From: an uncultured Bacteroidia bacterium
Lineage (GTDB): Bacteria > Bacteroidota > Bacteroidia > Bacteroidales > F082
Length of the DNA: 64,000 nucleotides
Direction: 5' to 3'
Assembly (NCBI GenBank): GCA_902786745.1
Contig: CADADR010000008.1
Coordinates: 154,006 to 218,005, forward strand
Shown: one piece after another, positions 9,161 through 18,580 of the stretch
Layout of the letters: the number at the start of each line of letters is the position of its first letter
How positions within the stretch are numbered: the stretch's first letter is position 1
Position numbers and translations under genes: made by a program
Notes under the pieces: generated by a model
What the model was told of the DNA's origin: nothing
The model's database searches: none
The model's input: only the letters and a program-made list of their open reading frames with translations

Positions 9161-10318
9161 ATGAAACACAACTTTCGCATTTTGATCGGAGTGCTGGCCA
9201 TTGCCCTTCCGATGAGTATCAACGCTCAAGTGAAACCTGTCAAGCCTAACCAAGAGCCCAAGCAGGCTAAAGTTGAAAAAGTTGATAAAGAAAAACTCGA
9301 AAAAGAAAAACTCGAAAAACAAGAAAGACGTGAAAAGCAAAAAGGCGGATTGGAGATGCCTAGAATTTCCGGTTTCGTGCAAGGCATGTATCAAGCCAAC
9401 CTTAGCGACGAAGGCGAGCTCAAGGACAACACCTTGAGAATGCGCCGTGTGCGTCTGTCTGTCGACGGCAACCTCTCGAAGACCGTGAGCTACAAGATTC
9501 AAGGCGACTTTACCCGCAGTCCCATGCTGGTTGACGCTTTCATCAAGTACAAACCCTGCAGAGAGTTTGCCATCCAACTCGGTCAATTCAAGACCCCGTT
9601 CACGATTGAAAGCCCCATCAACCCTGTCAACCTCGAGATCTTCGACTATGGCGAGGCTGTCCAACAACTGGGTGGCTATAAAGACGTTTGTGGTGTCGGT
9701 GCCCTCGGCCGCGACCTTGGTTTGATGGCTACCGGTAGCCTCTTCCCCGTGGAAGGCGAAGAAGGTTACAAGTACAGCATCGTTGACTACTCCATCGGCG
9801 TGTTCAATGGAAACGGTGCCAACAACCTCGACAACAACAACAGCAAGGACCTTGTAGGTCGCCTCGATGTGCATCCCGGCCTGAAAGAAATCACCTTGAG
9901 TGGTTCTTACTACTATGGCAAGTATACCAAAGACGAAAACATCGACTGCACCCGTAACCGTTGGGCTGCTGGCGCTCAATACAACGACGGAAAGTTCTTG
10001 CTCCGCGGCGAATACATCGGTGGCAAGACGGGCATTTCGGACGTGACCACCGCCAACCCATATTACAACAGCAACGGTTACTATGGCGTGGTTGGTTACA
10101 ACTTCCAAGCTGGCGAACAAAAAATCATGCCTGTGTTGCGTTATGAGCACTTCACCAAAGATGCCAGCATCGTCAATGGTGGCACCAACTGGTACACCGC
10201 TGGCATCAACTACTGGCCTCTGAAGTCGGTCAACTGCAAACTCGACTACTCACTGATCCAAAAGGAAGCCGGTGGCAATTCGCACCGCGTGGTTGCCATG
10301 GTAAGCTATAAGTTTTAA
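9161..10318 (+). CDS. Outer-membrane porin, OprO/OprP (phosphate-selective) family
   Basis: A 385-residue exported beta-barrel. The signal peptide (MKHNFRILIGVLAIALPMSI, cut after NAQ) is followed by a lysine/glutamate-rich coiled segment (KVDKEKLEKEKLEKQERREK). Barrel strands then begin MPRISGFVQGMYQANL, with RMRRVRLSVDG and QLGQFKTPFTIESP, the hallmarks of the porin O/P family. The end is MVSYKF, with the terminal aromatic expected for Bam insertion. Anion specificity cannot be read from sequence. It is followed 30 bases later by the YeiH transporter, so the pair may move one solute across both membranes. Confidence 0.88.
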   Translation: MKHNFRILIGVLAIALPMSINAQVKPVKPNQEPKQAKVEKVDKEKLEKEKLEKQERREKQKGGLEMPRISGFVQGMYQANLSDEGELKDNTLRMRRVRLSVDGNLSKTVSYKIQGDFTRSPMLVDAFIKYKPCREFAIQLGQFKTPFTIESPINPVNLEIFDYGEAVQQLGGYKDVCGVGALGRDLGLMATGSLFPVEGEEGYKYSIVDYSIGVFNGNGANNLDNNNSKDLVGRLDVHPGLKEITLSGSYYYGKYTKDENIDCTRNRWAAGAQYNDGKFLLRGEYIGGKTGISDVTTANPYYNSNGYYGVVGYNFQAGEQKIMPVLRYEHFTKDASIVNGGTNWYTAGINYWPLKSVNCKLDYSLIQKEAGGNSHRVVAMVSYKF

Positions 10319-10348
10319 TTGAGATTTCAGAATTTATAATTGAGAATT

Positions 10349-11686
10349 ATGGCAAACAACAATGTATCCAACCTTTGGAAAAAGGAAGACTGGCTGGCCG
10401 TGTGGATCGGCTTCATCGTCATCGCCGTGGCCTGTATCGCCGTGCTGACCGGTTCGTTTGATTTCTCCGCTGCCAAATTTGGTACCTGGCACTGGTGGGA
10501 AAACGTCGAGGAAAAGAAATCCTTGGCCGCCCAATTCAACGGTGAGTTCTGGATCAAACTGCTCCGCACCTTCTTGGTTACGGCCATTCTGTTCGGCATC
10601 GGCATCAAGTTGCAAGGCGAGAAAATCGGCAAGTTCATCCCCGCCTTCATCGTGCTGTTCATCATCTGCATCGTGGTGAGAATGATCAGTGCCGAATACA
10701 CTCTGAAAATGTACCTCGAATGGGCTTTCTGGGCTCTGCTCATCGGTCTGCTCATTTCCAATACCGTCGGTACACCCGAATGGCTGAAACCCGCCATCCG
10801 TACTGAGTTCTACATCAAGACGGGTCTGGTCATCATGGGTTTCTCGGTACTGTTCAGCAACATCGCCAAATTCGGCCTCTACGGTCTCGGCATCGCATGG
10901 ATTGTGACACCTATCGTCATCATCTTCATGTGGTGGTTGGGCACCAAGGTGCTGAAGATTGACAACAAGCCGTTGGTCATCACTTTGGCTTCGGCCACTT
11001 CGGTGTGCGGTACCAGTGCCGCCATCGCTACAGGTGCTGCCGCCAAGGCCAAGAAGGAAGACCTCTCGTTGGCCATCAGCATCTCCATCATCTTCACTAT
11101 CCTCATGATGGTGTTCGAGCCCATGATCATCCGCGCTTGCGGCATGAACCAACTCATGGGTGGCGCCCTCATCGGCGGTACCGTCGACTCAACGGGTGCT
11201 GTGGTGCTGGCCGGTAACGCCCTCGGCGAAGAAGCCGAGCAAGCTGCTGTGCTCGTGAAGTCCATCCAGAACATCCTCATCGGCTTCATCGCCTTCTTCG
11301 TGGCCATCTTCTTCGCCACCAAGGTCGACAAAGACCCGAACCAGAAGGTCGGTGCCGGCGAGATCTGGAATCGCTTCCCCAAGTTCATCATCGGTTTCTT
11401 CGTGGCTTCGTTGGTCGCTTCCTTCATCGTCAAGCCTCTGGGTGGCGACGTGAAGGCCATCAACGGCGTCCTCGACCAATACAAGAACTGGGCCTTCGTG
11501 CTTGCCTTCACCAGCATCGGCCTCGACACCAACTTCAAGAGCCTCTTCAAGCAGATGCAAGGCGGCAAGGTGCTCTGGCTCTACATCATCGGCCAGTTGT
11601 TCAACATTGCCCTCACGTTGTTTGCCGTGTGGTTCCTGCTCTCTGGCGTGGTGTTTGACGTTCCTGTCCTCGACATGTTCAAGTGA
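10349..11686 (+). CDS. YeiH/UPF0324-family transporter (putative sulfate/anion exporter)
   Basis: A 445-residue inner-membrane protein with about 11-12 hydrophobic helices. The family motif ITLASATSVCGTSAAIATG lies around residue 212, and GGTVDSTGAVVLAGNALG follows. The family is annotated as a putative sulfate exporter; experimental data on substrate are scarce. The ATG at 10349 (MANNNVSNLWKKEDW) is chosen; a TTG three codons earlier is possible. Its stop overlaps the next small membrane gene by one base. The shared promoter with an O/P porin suggests an oxyanion, but this is inference. Confidence 0.85.
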   Translation: MANNNVSNLWKKEDWLAVWIGFIVIAVACIAVLTGSFDFSAAKFGTWHWWENVEEKKSLAAQFNGEFWIKLLRTFLVTAILFGIGIKLQGEKIGKFIPAFIVLFIICIVVRMISAEYTLKMYLEWAFWALLIGLLISNTVGTPEWLKPAIRTEFYIKTGLVIMGFSVLFSNIAKFGLYGLGIAWIVTPIVIIFMWWLGTKVLKIDNKPLVITLASATSVCGTSAAIATGAAAKAKKEDLSLAISISIIFTILMMVFEPMIIRACGMNQLMGGALIGGTVDSTGAVVLAGNALGEEAEQAAVLVKSIQNILIGFIAFFVAIFFATKVDKDPNQKVGAGEIWNRFPKFIIGFFVASLVASFIVKPLGGDVKAINGVLDQYKNWAFVLAFTSIGLDTNFKSLFKQMQGGKVLWLYIIGQLFNIALTLFAVWFLLSGVVFDVPVLDMFK

Positions 11687-11976
11687 TGAACAAAAACCAC
11701 ATCATATTCAAAGTGATTACCATCCTCGTGGTGGTAATCACTTTGTTTTTGGCTGGCTGGATCATGGCCAACAAGCTCGGCCTCGTCAGCGGCTACGACT
11801 TCGGCGCCGGGTCATACTATTACGCCGACATCCCCACCGAGCAATACCAGCAAATCGACAAGGAAGGCGCCTACCAGACCTCCGTACCCAAGTGGATCTT
11901 CTACGTCCTCTTCTTCGCCTGGGGCTGGCTGATGTGGCGGCTGTGGGTGTGGGTTGAAACCAGGGGAAAGAAATAA
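11686..11976 (+). CDS. Small membrane protein coupled to YeiH transporter
   Basis: A 96-residue protein, MNKNHIIFKVITILVVVITL..., with two transmembrane helices (about 8-28 and 71-90). Between them is a periplasmic loop rich in Tyr/Asp (YDFGAGSYYYADIPTEQYQQ). I do not recognise the family. The one-base overlap with the transporter stop suggests tight coupling and stoichiometric assembly, so it may be an accessory subunit. Confidence 0.75.
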   Translation: MNKNHIIFKVITILVVVITLFLAGWIMANKLGLVSGYDFGAGSYYYADIPTEQYQQIDKEGAYQTSVPKWIFYVLFFAWGWLMWRLWVWVETRGKK

Positions 11977-12008
11977 GCCACAATCTTCGTAATTCCATTT
12001 TTTCTTTG

Positions 12009-12016
12009 TAACTTTG
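12009..12016 (+). promoter_or_regulatory. -7 box of amgK-murU promoter
   Basis: TAACTTTG, 25 bases before the ATG at 12042. An ATG at 12032 would give only a 7-codon frame. Confidence 0.72.
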
Positions 12017-12041
12017 CAACAATAGAAAACAATGGAATTTC

Positions 12042-13496
12042 ATGCAAACTCCTGATATTCAAAACATATTAGCAGAACTGACGCGTTCCATCGGCGAAAC
12101 GCCCAAGGAAATACTGCCCATCGCGGAGTCAGGCTCGGCGAGGAAGTATTTCCGTGTCATCACCGACAACAAGAGCCTGATTGGCACCTATAGCAGCAAC
12201 ATCGAGGAGAACGAGGCTTTCCTCTGTTTCAGCAAGCATTTCCATGACTTGGGGCTCAATGTGCCGGAGGTCTTTGCTGTAAATGAAGAGAGAACTTGCT
12301 ATTTGCAAAGTGACTTTGGGGATGATAATTTGTTTGCACATGTGCAGAAAGCTTTGATGGCTGGAGGATTTGGCGAAAACAATATCGAATTATACAAGAA
12401 AGCATTGGGGCATTTGGTGAAACTGCAAGTGCTGGGCCACCAAGGCTTGGACTACAGCAAGGCCTACCCTACCGAGCGTTTCGACCGACAGGCCATCATA
12501 GATGATTTGAACTACTTCAAATACTACTTCATCAAGCCGCACGAGGAAATTGATTTCAACGAGACGCGCTTGGGCAAGGACTTCGAAGCCTTCGCCGACT
12601 TCGTCAGCCAAGCGCCCTGCGACTTCTTCATGTACCGCGACTTCCAATCTCGCAACATCATGGTCAAGGATGGGGAGCTATACTTCATCGATTTCCAAGG
12701 CGGGAGAAAAGGCCCGTTAAACTACGATGTGGTCTCGCTGCTCTATCAAGTGAAGGCTCAGGTTCCGCAAGCCATACGCGACGAACTGGTCAACTATTAC
12801 AAAGCTGAACTTTCCCAATACATGAGCCCAGAAGCCGTCAAATTCGACACCTACCAGCCCTATTTCGTCTACTTGAGATTGATGCAGGTTTTGGGTGCAT
12901 ATGGTTTCCGTGGCCTCATCCAAAAGAAGTCGCACTTCATTGAGAGCATCCCATACGCCCTGCGTGAAATCGAGGCACTTTCGAAAGCAACACCTTTAAC
13001 TGCCTATCCTGAGTTGCAAAGCGTCATTAACCAACTCAACAAGTTGGACACCAAGTATGCCGCGCTCATTGCACCGCCCGCAGGCAAGCTGACCGTGACC
13101 ATTAACAGTTTCTCGTTCAAGAAGGGCTACCCAGCCGACTTCACCGGCAACGGCGGCGGCTTTGTGTTCGACTGTCGTGCTTTGCCCAATCCTGGCCGTG
13201 AGCCCGAGTTCAAGACCAAGACCGGCCGCGACTGGGAGGTCATCGACTACCTCATGGCCAAGCCGCCCGTCCATGTCTTCCTCGACCATGTGAAAGGCAT
13301 TGTCGGACAAAGCGTCGACAACTACCGCGAGCGGCATTTCAGCAACCTCATGGTTTCGTTTGGCTGCACGGGCGGACAGCACCGCTCCGTCTTCTTTGCG
13401 CAGACCATCTACGAATGGCTTAAGGCTACCTATCCCGACATCCACCTGAAACTGAACCACATCGAACGAAAAATCACGGAGGAGCATAACGCATGA
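12042..13496 (+). CDS. Fusion: AmgK-like sugar kinase + RapZ C-terminal domain
   Basis: A 484-residue two-domain protein. Residues 1-335 are an aminoglycoside-phosphotransferase fold: catalytic D200 in YRDFQSRNIM and metal-binding D217 in YFIDFQGGRKGP. This matches AmgK, which phosphorylates the anomeric OH of MurNAc/GlcNAc. Residues 350-480 match the C-terminal domain of RapZ (NSFSFKKGYPADF, VFDCRALPNPGREPE, GCTGGQHRSV), known in E. coli to sense glucosamine-6-phosphate and present GlmZ RNA to RNase E. The stop overlaps murU by ATGA. The pair fits the AmgK-MurU bypass that recycles MurNAc to UDP-MurNAc. The RapZ module could sense amino-sugar supply; that is inference. Confidence 0.88.
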   Translation: MQTPDIQNILAELTRSIGETPKEILPIAESGSARKYFRVITDNKSLIGTYSSNIEENEAFLCFSKHFHDLGLNVPEVFAVNEERTCYLQSDFGDDNLFAHVQKALMAGGFGENNIELYKKALGHLVKLQVLGHQGLDYSKAYPTERFDRQAIIDDLNYFKYYFIKPHEEIDFNETRLGKDFEAFADFVSQAPCDFFMYRDFQSRNIMVKDGELYFIDFQGGRKGPLNYDVVSLLYQVKAQVPQAIRDELVNYYKAELSQYMSPEAVKFDTYQPYFVYLRLMQVLGAYGFRGLIQKKSHFIESIPYALREIEALSKATPLTAYPELQSVINQLNKLDTKYAALIAPPAGKLTVTINSFSFKKGYPADFTGNGGGFVFDCRALPNPGREPEFKTKTGRDWEVIDYLMAKPPVHVFLDHVKGIVGQSVDNYRERHFSNLMVSFGCTGGQHRSVFFAQTIYEWLKATYPDIHLKLNHIERKITEEHNA

Positions 13497-14248
13497 AGCA
13501 CGACACCACCGCCATGATATTGGCCGCCGGCTTGGGCACCCGCCTCAAAGCCTTGACGCAAGACAAGCCCAAAGCCTTGGTACCCCTCAACGGCAAGCCT
13601 TTGTTGCAGCATTGCATCGAGAACCTCATCGCCAATGGCTTCCATCATATCGTCATCAATGTGCATCATTTTGGCGAGCAGATTATTGACTTTGTTAAGC
13701 TACATCAGTTTGACGCCAACATCGAAATCTCCGATGAGAGATCCCTGCTGATGGACACAGGCGGCGGCATCGTCAAGGCCACTCCCTTGTTCAAGGACTC
13801 CAAAGCCGTATTAGTGCATAATGTGGACATCATCAGCAATGTGAATCTTGGCGAAATGAGCCAACAATTCTTGGCCTCAGGTGACGATGCTTGGATGCTG
13901 ACGCAAGATAGGGAGACAAATAGAAAGTTGTTGTTTGATGATGAGAACCAGCTTGTTGGGTGGACGAATAAGTCGGAAGAGAGGTTTAAATGGGTTCATG
14001 ACGTGTCGGGCGTTTCGACAGGCTCAACGACCCTAAACTATAAAGAAATGGCTTTCAGCGGGCTGCATTTCTTCCGTAGCGACCTGTTTGCAGGTTTTGA
14101 AGAAACGCCCCAGAGCGTCATTGATCTTTACCTCAATTTGGCCAAAAACAACCGCATTATCTCCAAACCTATCCAGCCCGATTATTGGTTCGATTTGGGC
14201 AAACCCGAACAACTGCAAGCCGCAGAGGCCTATCTAAACACACTTTGA
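13493..14248 (+). CDS. murU: MurU-like nucleotidyltransferase (MurNAc-alpha-1-P uridylyltransferase)
   Basis: A 251-residue NTP-transferase with the signature MILAAGLGTRLKALTQDKPK, PLNGKPLLQH and acidic metal site VHNVDIISN. It probably converts MurNAc-1-P (made by the preceding kinase) and UTP into UDP-MurNAc. The 4-base overlap with the kinase supports this pairing, but GlcNAc-1-P or other sugar-phosphates are possible. Residues around VSGVSTGSTTLNYK (about 172-185) come from an in-frame palindromic repeat copy at 14013-14032 and look like an added surface loop. Confidence 0.85.
   Translation: MKHDTTAMILAAGLGTRLKALTQDKPKALVPLNGKPLLQHCIENLIANGFHHIVINVHHFGEQIIDFVKLHQFDANIEISDERSLLMDTGGGIVKATPLFKDSKAVLVHNVDIISNVNLGEMSQQFLASGDDAWMLTQDRETNRKLLFDDENQLVGWTNKSEERFKWVHDVSGVSTGSTTLNYKEMAFSGLHFFRSDLFAGFEETPQSVIDLYLNLAKNNRIISKPIQPDYWFDLGKPEQLQAAEAYLNTL
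14013..14032 (+). repeat. GAGCCTGTCGAA-family palindromic repeat inside murU
   Basis: The 20-mer here is the exact reverse complement of GGTCGTTGAGCCTGTCGAAA at 45543-45562, over 31 kb away. It is read through in frame as VSTGSTT. Confidence 0.8.
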
Positions 14249-14249
14249 C

Positions 14250-17168
14250 ATGAGCCACGACACCTTCATCTCCAGACTGGCGAAACACATACAAAACCGC
14301 TATGACCTTCAAAAGCAAGAGGTCACCATTATCTTCCCCAACAAAAGGGCGGCTTTCTATCTGCGTAATGCTTTCAAAGAAAGTTGCAGCCAAACCATTT
14401 GGCTCCCTCAGATCATTTCCATCGAAGAGGCAGTCACCCAATGGAGTGGCATCGCTCTCACCGACAACATCGACCTGCTCTTCGAACTCATCGACATCGA
14501 CGCGCAGTTGCATAAGAAACAAGACAGCGACATCAGTGTGTTTGGGAGTCAGGCGGCACAAATGGCCAAGGACTTTGACGAGATCGACCAGTACGGTATC
14601 GACGCCAAGTCGCTGTTCAGCTATGTCTTGGAGAACAAAAAGCTTGGTTTATGGGACTTTGACACGCTGAAAAGCAAAGAGAAAGAGCAGAAATACCTGC
14701 AATTCTTCCACGCTCTTTATGATTATTACATTGGTCTGCACAGCAGGCTGGCCGAACAAAAGCGAGGCTATTACGGCATGATCACCCGATACTTGTCCGA
14801 ACTTCCTGAAGCCGAACTCTTAGACAAGGTCGGAAATCAAAGCATCATCTTCGCTGGCTTCAACGCACTGACCACTACCGAAGAGCGCATCGTCGACACC
14901 TTGGTGAAAAACGGCAAGGCCGAAATCCATTTCGACTACGACAGTTATTATGTGGACGACATCAACAATAGGGCCGGCCTCTTTGCAAGAAAATACCAAC
15001 AGCGCCATCCCCAATGGCTGAAAAACGGCATCTCCCGCTCCCTTACCACCGAGAAAAAGGTGATACACCTCATCAAAGTCGGCGGCAACGCACTGCAAGC
15101 CAAGGCCCTGCAAGCGAAACTGGAAGAGAGCGACTGCCACGATGCCGTCGTAGTCCTTGCCGACGAAAAGCTGCTCATCCCTGTCCTCAACGCCATCCCC
15201 GACACAGACACTTACAAGGACCTCAAAGTCTCGATGGGCTACCCCATCAACAAGACGCCGCTCAACCACCTGGTCAGTTACTATTTCATGCTACAGCGCC
15301 GAAAGCCCATCAGCAGAGAAATCAACGGGAGCAATGGCAAATACATGGCAAAAGGTTGGTACATCTGGCTGGTGCTTCGTCTCATGGAGTTGGAAATCAT
15401 CAACATCGTCTTCCCCAAACAAGAGATTGCCGCATTCAACGAATGGAAAAACGAAGTCCTCAAACAAGGAAAGTTCGTTTTTGAAAACGCCGATATCGAA
15501 GCATTTCACGCACCTCAACTTCAAGCCTTCCTGAGGGTCATATTGTCCGAGCCAAGCACATCGCCTTTGCTCACGCTTCAAACCTTGGAGCATACACTCT
15601 CGATACTCTCAAACGTCGTCAACGGCAAAGAAGACAAAGAAAGCTATTATTTCCTCCTCAACCAAATCAGCGAGATTGGGAAAACCATCAGCCGTCTTTC
15701 GCAGATCGTCAAAGACAACGAGAATTACATCACCGAGACACGAAACCTTGAGGTCCTCTATCGCCTGCTGAGCTCAAATGCTACCGTCAAACTGAACAGC
15801 AGCAGCATTGAGGGCCTTCAGATTATGGGTATGCTTGAGACCCGTAACATCGACATCAAACGATTGCACGTGCTCAGCGTCAACGAAAGCATCTTGCCTC
15901 CAGAGAAGCCTCGAGGCAGCTTCATCCCTCAATTCATCAGGCATCATTATGGCATGCCCGGCTATGAGGAGGCTCAAGCCGTTACGGCCTACCACTTCTA
16001 CCGTCTTCTGCAAAACGGAGAGGACATCAACCTTTACTACAACAACCTCAGCGATGCTTCAGAGGGCGAAGCCAGTCGTTACATCCTTCAAATCAGGTAT
16101 GAACTCTCCAAACACGACAACATCAGCATTCAGGAGGAGACGTTTGGCTGCCAAACCAACATAACCTACAAAAAGATGCCCTTGAATGCCAATAAAGCGA
16201 ACGCTTCCGAAAGGCTCCACCGTCTTATCGAAAGCGAAAAAAACGGCATCTCACCCTCTTCCCTTTCGACGTATATCAACTGCCCTTTGAAATACTACCT
16301 GAAATACGTCTCCCAGATCAAAGACAACAGCGTCAAGGAAGAAATCGGGGAAAACATCAAAGGCACCATCATCCACGACACGTTGAAATTCCTTTTCGCC
16401 CCTTACCTGCCCAATAATGGCGAAATGCCAATCATCGACAAAAACTGCTTTGATCAAATCATCGAGCCCAAATGGAAAGATTGTCTCGCCCAATCCCTTG
16501 CCCATAATATGCCCGGTGGCCTCTCCGATGTGGGATTCAACTACCTAAAACATATCAACATCAAGCAGCAGCTGAAGAACTACATGAAATACACCTCCAA
16601 GCAATTGGAGTCCAACAGCCTAATCATTCTTAAAACCGAAGAGACCCTCAAGACCAGCATCCCCACCGAGCAAGGCACATGGGTCATTTCGGGCCAGGCC
16701 GACCGCATCGACAAATGGGGCAACGTGTTCCGCGTCATCGACTACAAGACGGGCAAGGTCGAAAGCAAAGACGTGAAGCTACCCATACGTAAAATCGACG
16801 AAAGCCATTTGGATTACCTGAAGAGAATCCCCGAGAAGGCACTGCAACTACTGTTGTACAAATACCTCTACTTGAAAGAGAACCAAGACATTACACCCGA
16901 CCAAGTGACGGCCGCCATACATGGGTTGATGCACACCACCAACATAGAATACAACCTCACCAAAACCCCGCCTTCAAAGTCGGCCACTGGCATCGACGCT
17001 GCGTTTCTCGACGACAGCACCTTCATTGACGACATGGAGTGTATGCTGAAAGACGTGATAGCGGAGATATTAGACCCTGACAAGCCTTTTGTACAGTCAG
17101 AAAGCGATCAACGATGCGACTTTTGTGAGTTCAACAAAATTTGCGAGAGAGGCAAAAAGAAAAAATGA
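14250..17168 (+). CDS. AddB-like PD-(D/E)XK nuclease / inactive helicase
   Basis: A 972-residue protein of the AddB/RexB type. The N-terminus has a helicase-like fold with a degenerate P-loop (VTIIFPNKRAAFYLRN). Helicase-like motifs recur at VLSVNESILPPEKPRGSFIP. The C-terminal RecB-type nuclease begins with STYINCPLKYYLKYVS and has RVIDYKTGKVES (catalytic D-Y-K). One cysteine in CPLKYYL plus three in CDFCEFNKIC would form the 4Fe-4S staple of AddB. It starts one base after murU. AddAB processes double-strand ends for recombination. AddA is not in this window, so the partner must be elsewhere or absent. Confidence 0.85.
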   Translation: MSHDTFISRLAKHIQNRYDLQKQEVTIIFPNKRAAFYLRNAFKESCSQTIWLPQIISIEEAVTQWSGIALTDNIDLLFELIDIDAQLHKKQDSDISVFGSQAAQMAKDFDEIDQYGIDAKSLFSYVLENKKLGLWDFDTLKSKEKEQKYLQFFHALYDYYIGLHSRLAEQKRGYYGMITRYLSELPEAELLDKVGNQSIIFAGFNALTTTEERIVDTLVKNGKAEIHFDYDSYYVDDINNRAGLFARKYQQRHPQWLKNGISRSLTTEKKVIHLIKVGGNALQAKALQAKLEESDCHDAVVVLADEKLLIPVLNAIPDTDTYKDLKVSMGYPINKTPLNHLVSYYFMLQRRKPISREINGSNGKYMAKGWYIWLVLRLMELEIINIVFPKQEIAAFNEWKNEVLKQGKFVFENADIEAFHAPQLQAFLRVILSEPSTSPLLTLQTLEHTLSILSNVVNGKEDKESYYFLLNQISEIGKTISRLSQIVKDNENYITETRNLEVLYRLLSSNATVKLNSSSIEGLQIMGMLETRNIDIKRLHVLSVNESILPPEKPRGSFIPQFIRHHYGMPGYEEAQAVTAYHFYRLLQNGEDINLYYNNLSDASEGEASRYILQIRYELSKHDNISIQEETFGCQTNITYKKMPLNANKANASERLHRLIESEKNGISPSSLSTYINCPLKYYLKYVSQIKDNSVKEEIGENIKGTIIHDTLKFLFAPYLPNNGEMPIIDKNCFDQIIEPKWKDCLAQSLAHNMPGGLSDVGFNYLKHINIKQQLKNYMKYTSKQLESNSLIILKTEETLKTSIPTEQGTWVISGQADRIDKWGNVFRVIDYKTGKVESKDVKLPIRKIDESHLDYLKRIPEKALQLLLYKYLYLKENQDITPDQVTAAIHGLMHTTNIEYNLTKTPPSKSATGIDAAFLDDSTFIDDMECMLKDVIAEILDPDKPFVQSESDQRCDFCEFNKICERGKKKK

Positions 17169-17174
17169 GGTTCC

Positions 17175-17465
17175 TTAGCAAAGCACAATGTCAGTCAGCA
17201 TTGTCTTTCCGATGACGTTATTCAAATTGTTCAACAGCAACGACTTGGAATAACCCAATTCGCTGCGAAGCGCGTCAGAGTCGACCCGCACAAAGAGCAC
17301 CTTGTTTTTGATGGACAAGTCGATGGTGTGTGATGCAATAAATGGCCCCACCACTTGCGGCCAGCATTGTATGGCACGTTGCTCGTCAAAGTAACTCGAG
17401 CCCTTGTGAAGTTCGAAAAACTCGCGGATGAGGTCGCCTAAGGGCTTGACATCATAGTAAGCCAT
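17175..17465 (-). CDS. DUF721 / DciA-like protein
   Basis: A 96-residue protein: MAYYDVKPLGDLIREFFELH...WPQVVGPFIASHTIDLSIKNKVLFVRVDSDALRSELGYSK. This is the DUF721 fold, related to DciA, the bacterial replicative-helicase operator. I use the ATG at 17465 rather than the GTG at 17471. It overlaps the recF 3' end by 14 bases, a common recF-DUF721 arrangement in Bacteroidota. Its role in helicase loading is inferred from family. Confidence 0.85.
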   Translation of the reverse strand: MAYYDVKPLGDLIREFFELHKGSSYFDEQRAIQCWPQVVGPFIASHTIDLSIKNKVLFVRVDSDALRSELGYSKSLLLNNLNNVIGKTMLTDIVLC

Positions 17466-18579
17466 CGCCACCTCCTATCTCTTCCACGTGCCCCTTTTCC
17501 ACCTCAAAGATCTTATGGTCAATTTGGGTGTCTTCAAACAAGCGTTCCACCCTTTGTTGCTGGGTGTCGGTGATAAACACCTGACCGAAATGCTCGTCAC
17601 CCACCAAACGGACGAGTTTCATCACCCGCTGGTCATCCAACTTGTCGAAGATATCATCCAACAAGAGGATGGGCTTATAGCCGATCTTCTGGTAGTTGAA
17701 CTCGAACTGCGCAAGGCGGATGGAAACCACAAACGACTTCTGCTGTCCCTGTGAGCCAAACTTCTTGAGCGGATGGCCGTCCAAAGCAAACTCCAGGTCG
17801 TCCTTGTGGATGCCCACGTTGGTATAGCCCGAATAGCAATCCTGTTGCAGACTCTCATCCAACAAAGCATTAAGAGGCTTCTCATCGAGGCGCGATTGGT
17901 AGAGCACATTCACCTTCTCGGTACCGCCTGAGACGATCTCATAATAATGCTGGAATATAGGCAGGAACTCCTCCAAAAACCGGTGGCGTTTGGCATGGAT
18001 ATCATCGGCATGCTGAGCCATCTGATCTTCCCAGAGACGGAGCAAATCGCGTTCAAAGTGGCGGCTTTCGGCAAACTGCTTCAACTGCATATTACGCTGC
18101 AGCAAGGCGCGGTTGTATTTCAACAAGGCATTGAGATAGAGCGGATCGAACTGCGATATCACGCCGTCGATGAACTTACGTCGCAAGTCGCTACCCTCGT
18201 TGATGAGGTCGCGGTCGTAAGGCGAGATCATCACCAAGGGGAATTTGCCAATATGGTCGGAGAGTCTGTCGTATTCCTTTTTGTTGAAACGAAACGATTT
18301 CTTCTGCTCGCGCTTCTGTACGCACGACACCATCTCGTCGTCCTTGCCGTCATGCGAATACAGACCATGGATGGCGAAGAAATCCTGTTCATGGCGTATG
18401 TTCTGCTTGTCGGTTGCCCCGAAAAAGCTCTTACAGAAAGAGAGATAATAGATGGCATCGAGGATATTGGTCTTCCCCGCCCCATTGAGTCCCACGAAAC
18501 AATTGACGTTCTCTGAAAACTGCAGGTCGGCCGACTCACAGTTCTTGAAATTCGTCAGTTTGAGTTCGCGGAGGTACAT
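17452..18579 (-). CDS. recF: DNA repair/replication protein RecF
   Basis: A 375-residue SMC-like ATPase. Walker A is GLNGAGKTN at about residue 30. The ABC signature is FGSQGQQKSFVVSIRLAQ and Walker B is PILLLDDIFDKLD. RecF directs RecA loading at ssDNA gaps with RecO and RecR. The start (MYLRELKLTNFKN) is canonical. It begins one base after the porQ stop and is part of the minus-strand nusB-porQ-recF-DUF721 run. Confidence 0.96.
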   Translation of the reverse strand: MYLRELKLTNFKNCESADLQFSENVNCFVGLNGAGKTNILDAIYYLSFCKSFFGATDKQNIRHEQDFFAIHGLYSHDGKDDEMVSCVQKREQKKSFRFNKKEYDRLSDHIGKFPLVMISPYDRDLINEGSDLRRKFIDGVISQFDPLYLNALLKYNRALLQRNMQLKQFAESRHFERDLLRLWEDQMAQHADDIHAKRHRFLEEFLPIFQHYYEIVSGGTEKVNVLYQSRLDEKPLNALLDESLQQDCYSGYTNVGIHKDDLEFALDGHPLKKFGSQGQQKSFVVSIRLAQFEFNYQKIGYKPILLLDDIFDKLDDQRVMKLVRLVGDEHFGQVFITDTQQQRVERLFEDTQIDHKIFEVEKGHVEEIGGGDGLL

Positions 18580-18580
18580 G

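Noticed and set aside
9152..10150. 332-codon minus-strand frame opposite the porin
   Set aside because: It is the antisense shadow of a well-supported porin; it lacks family resemblance, signal and promoter.
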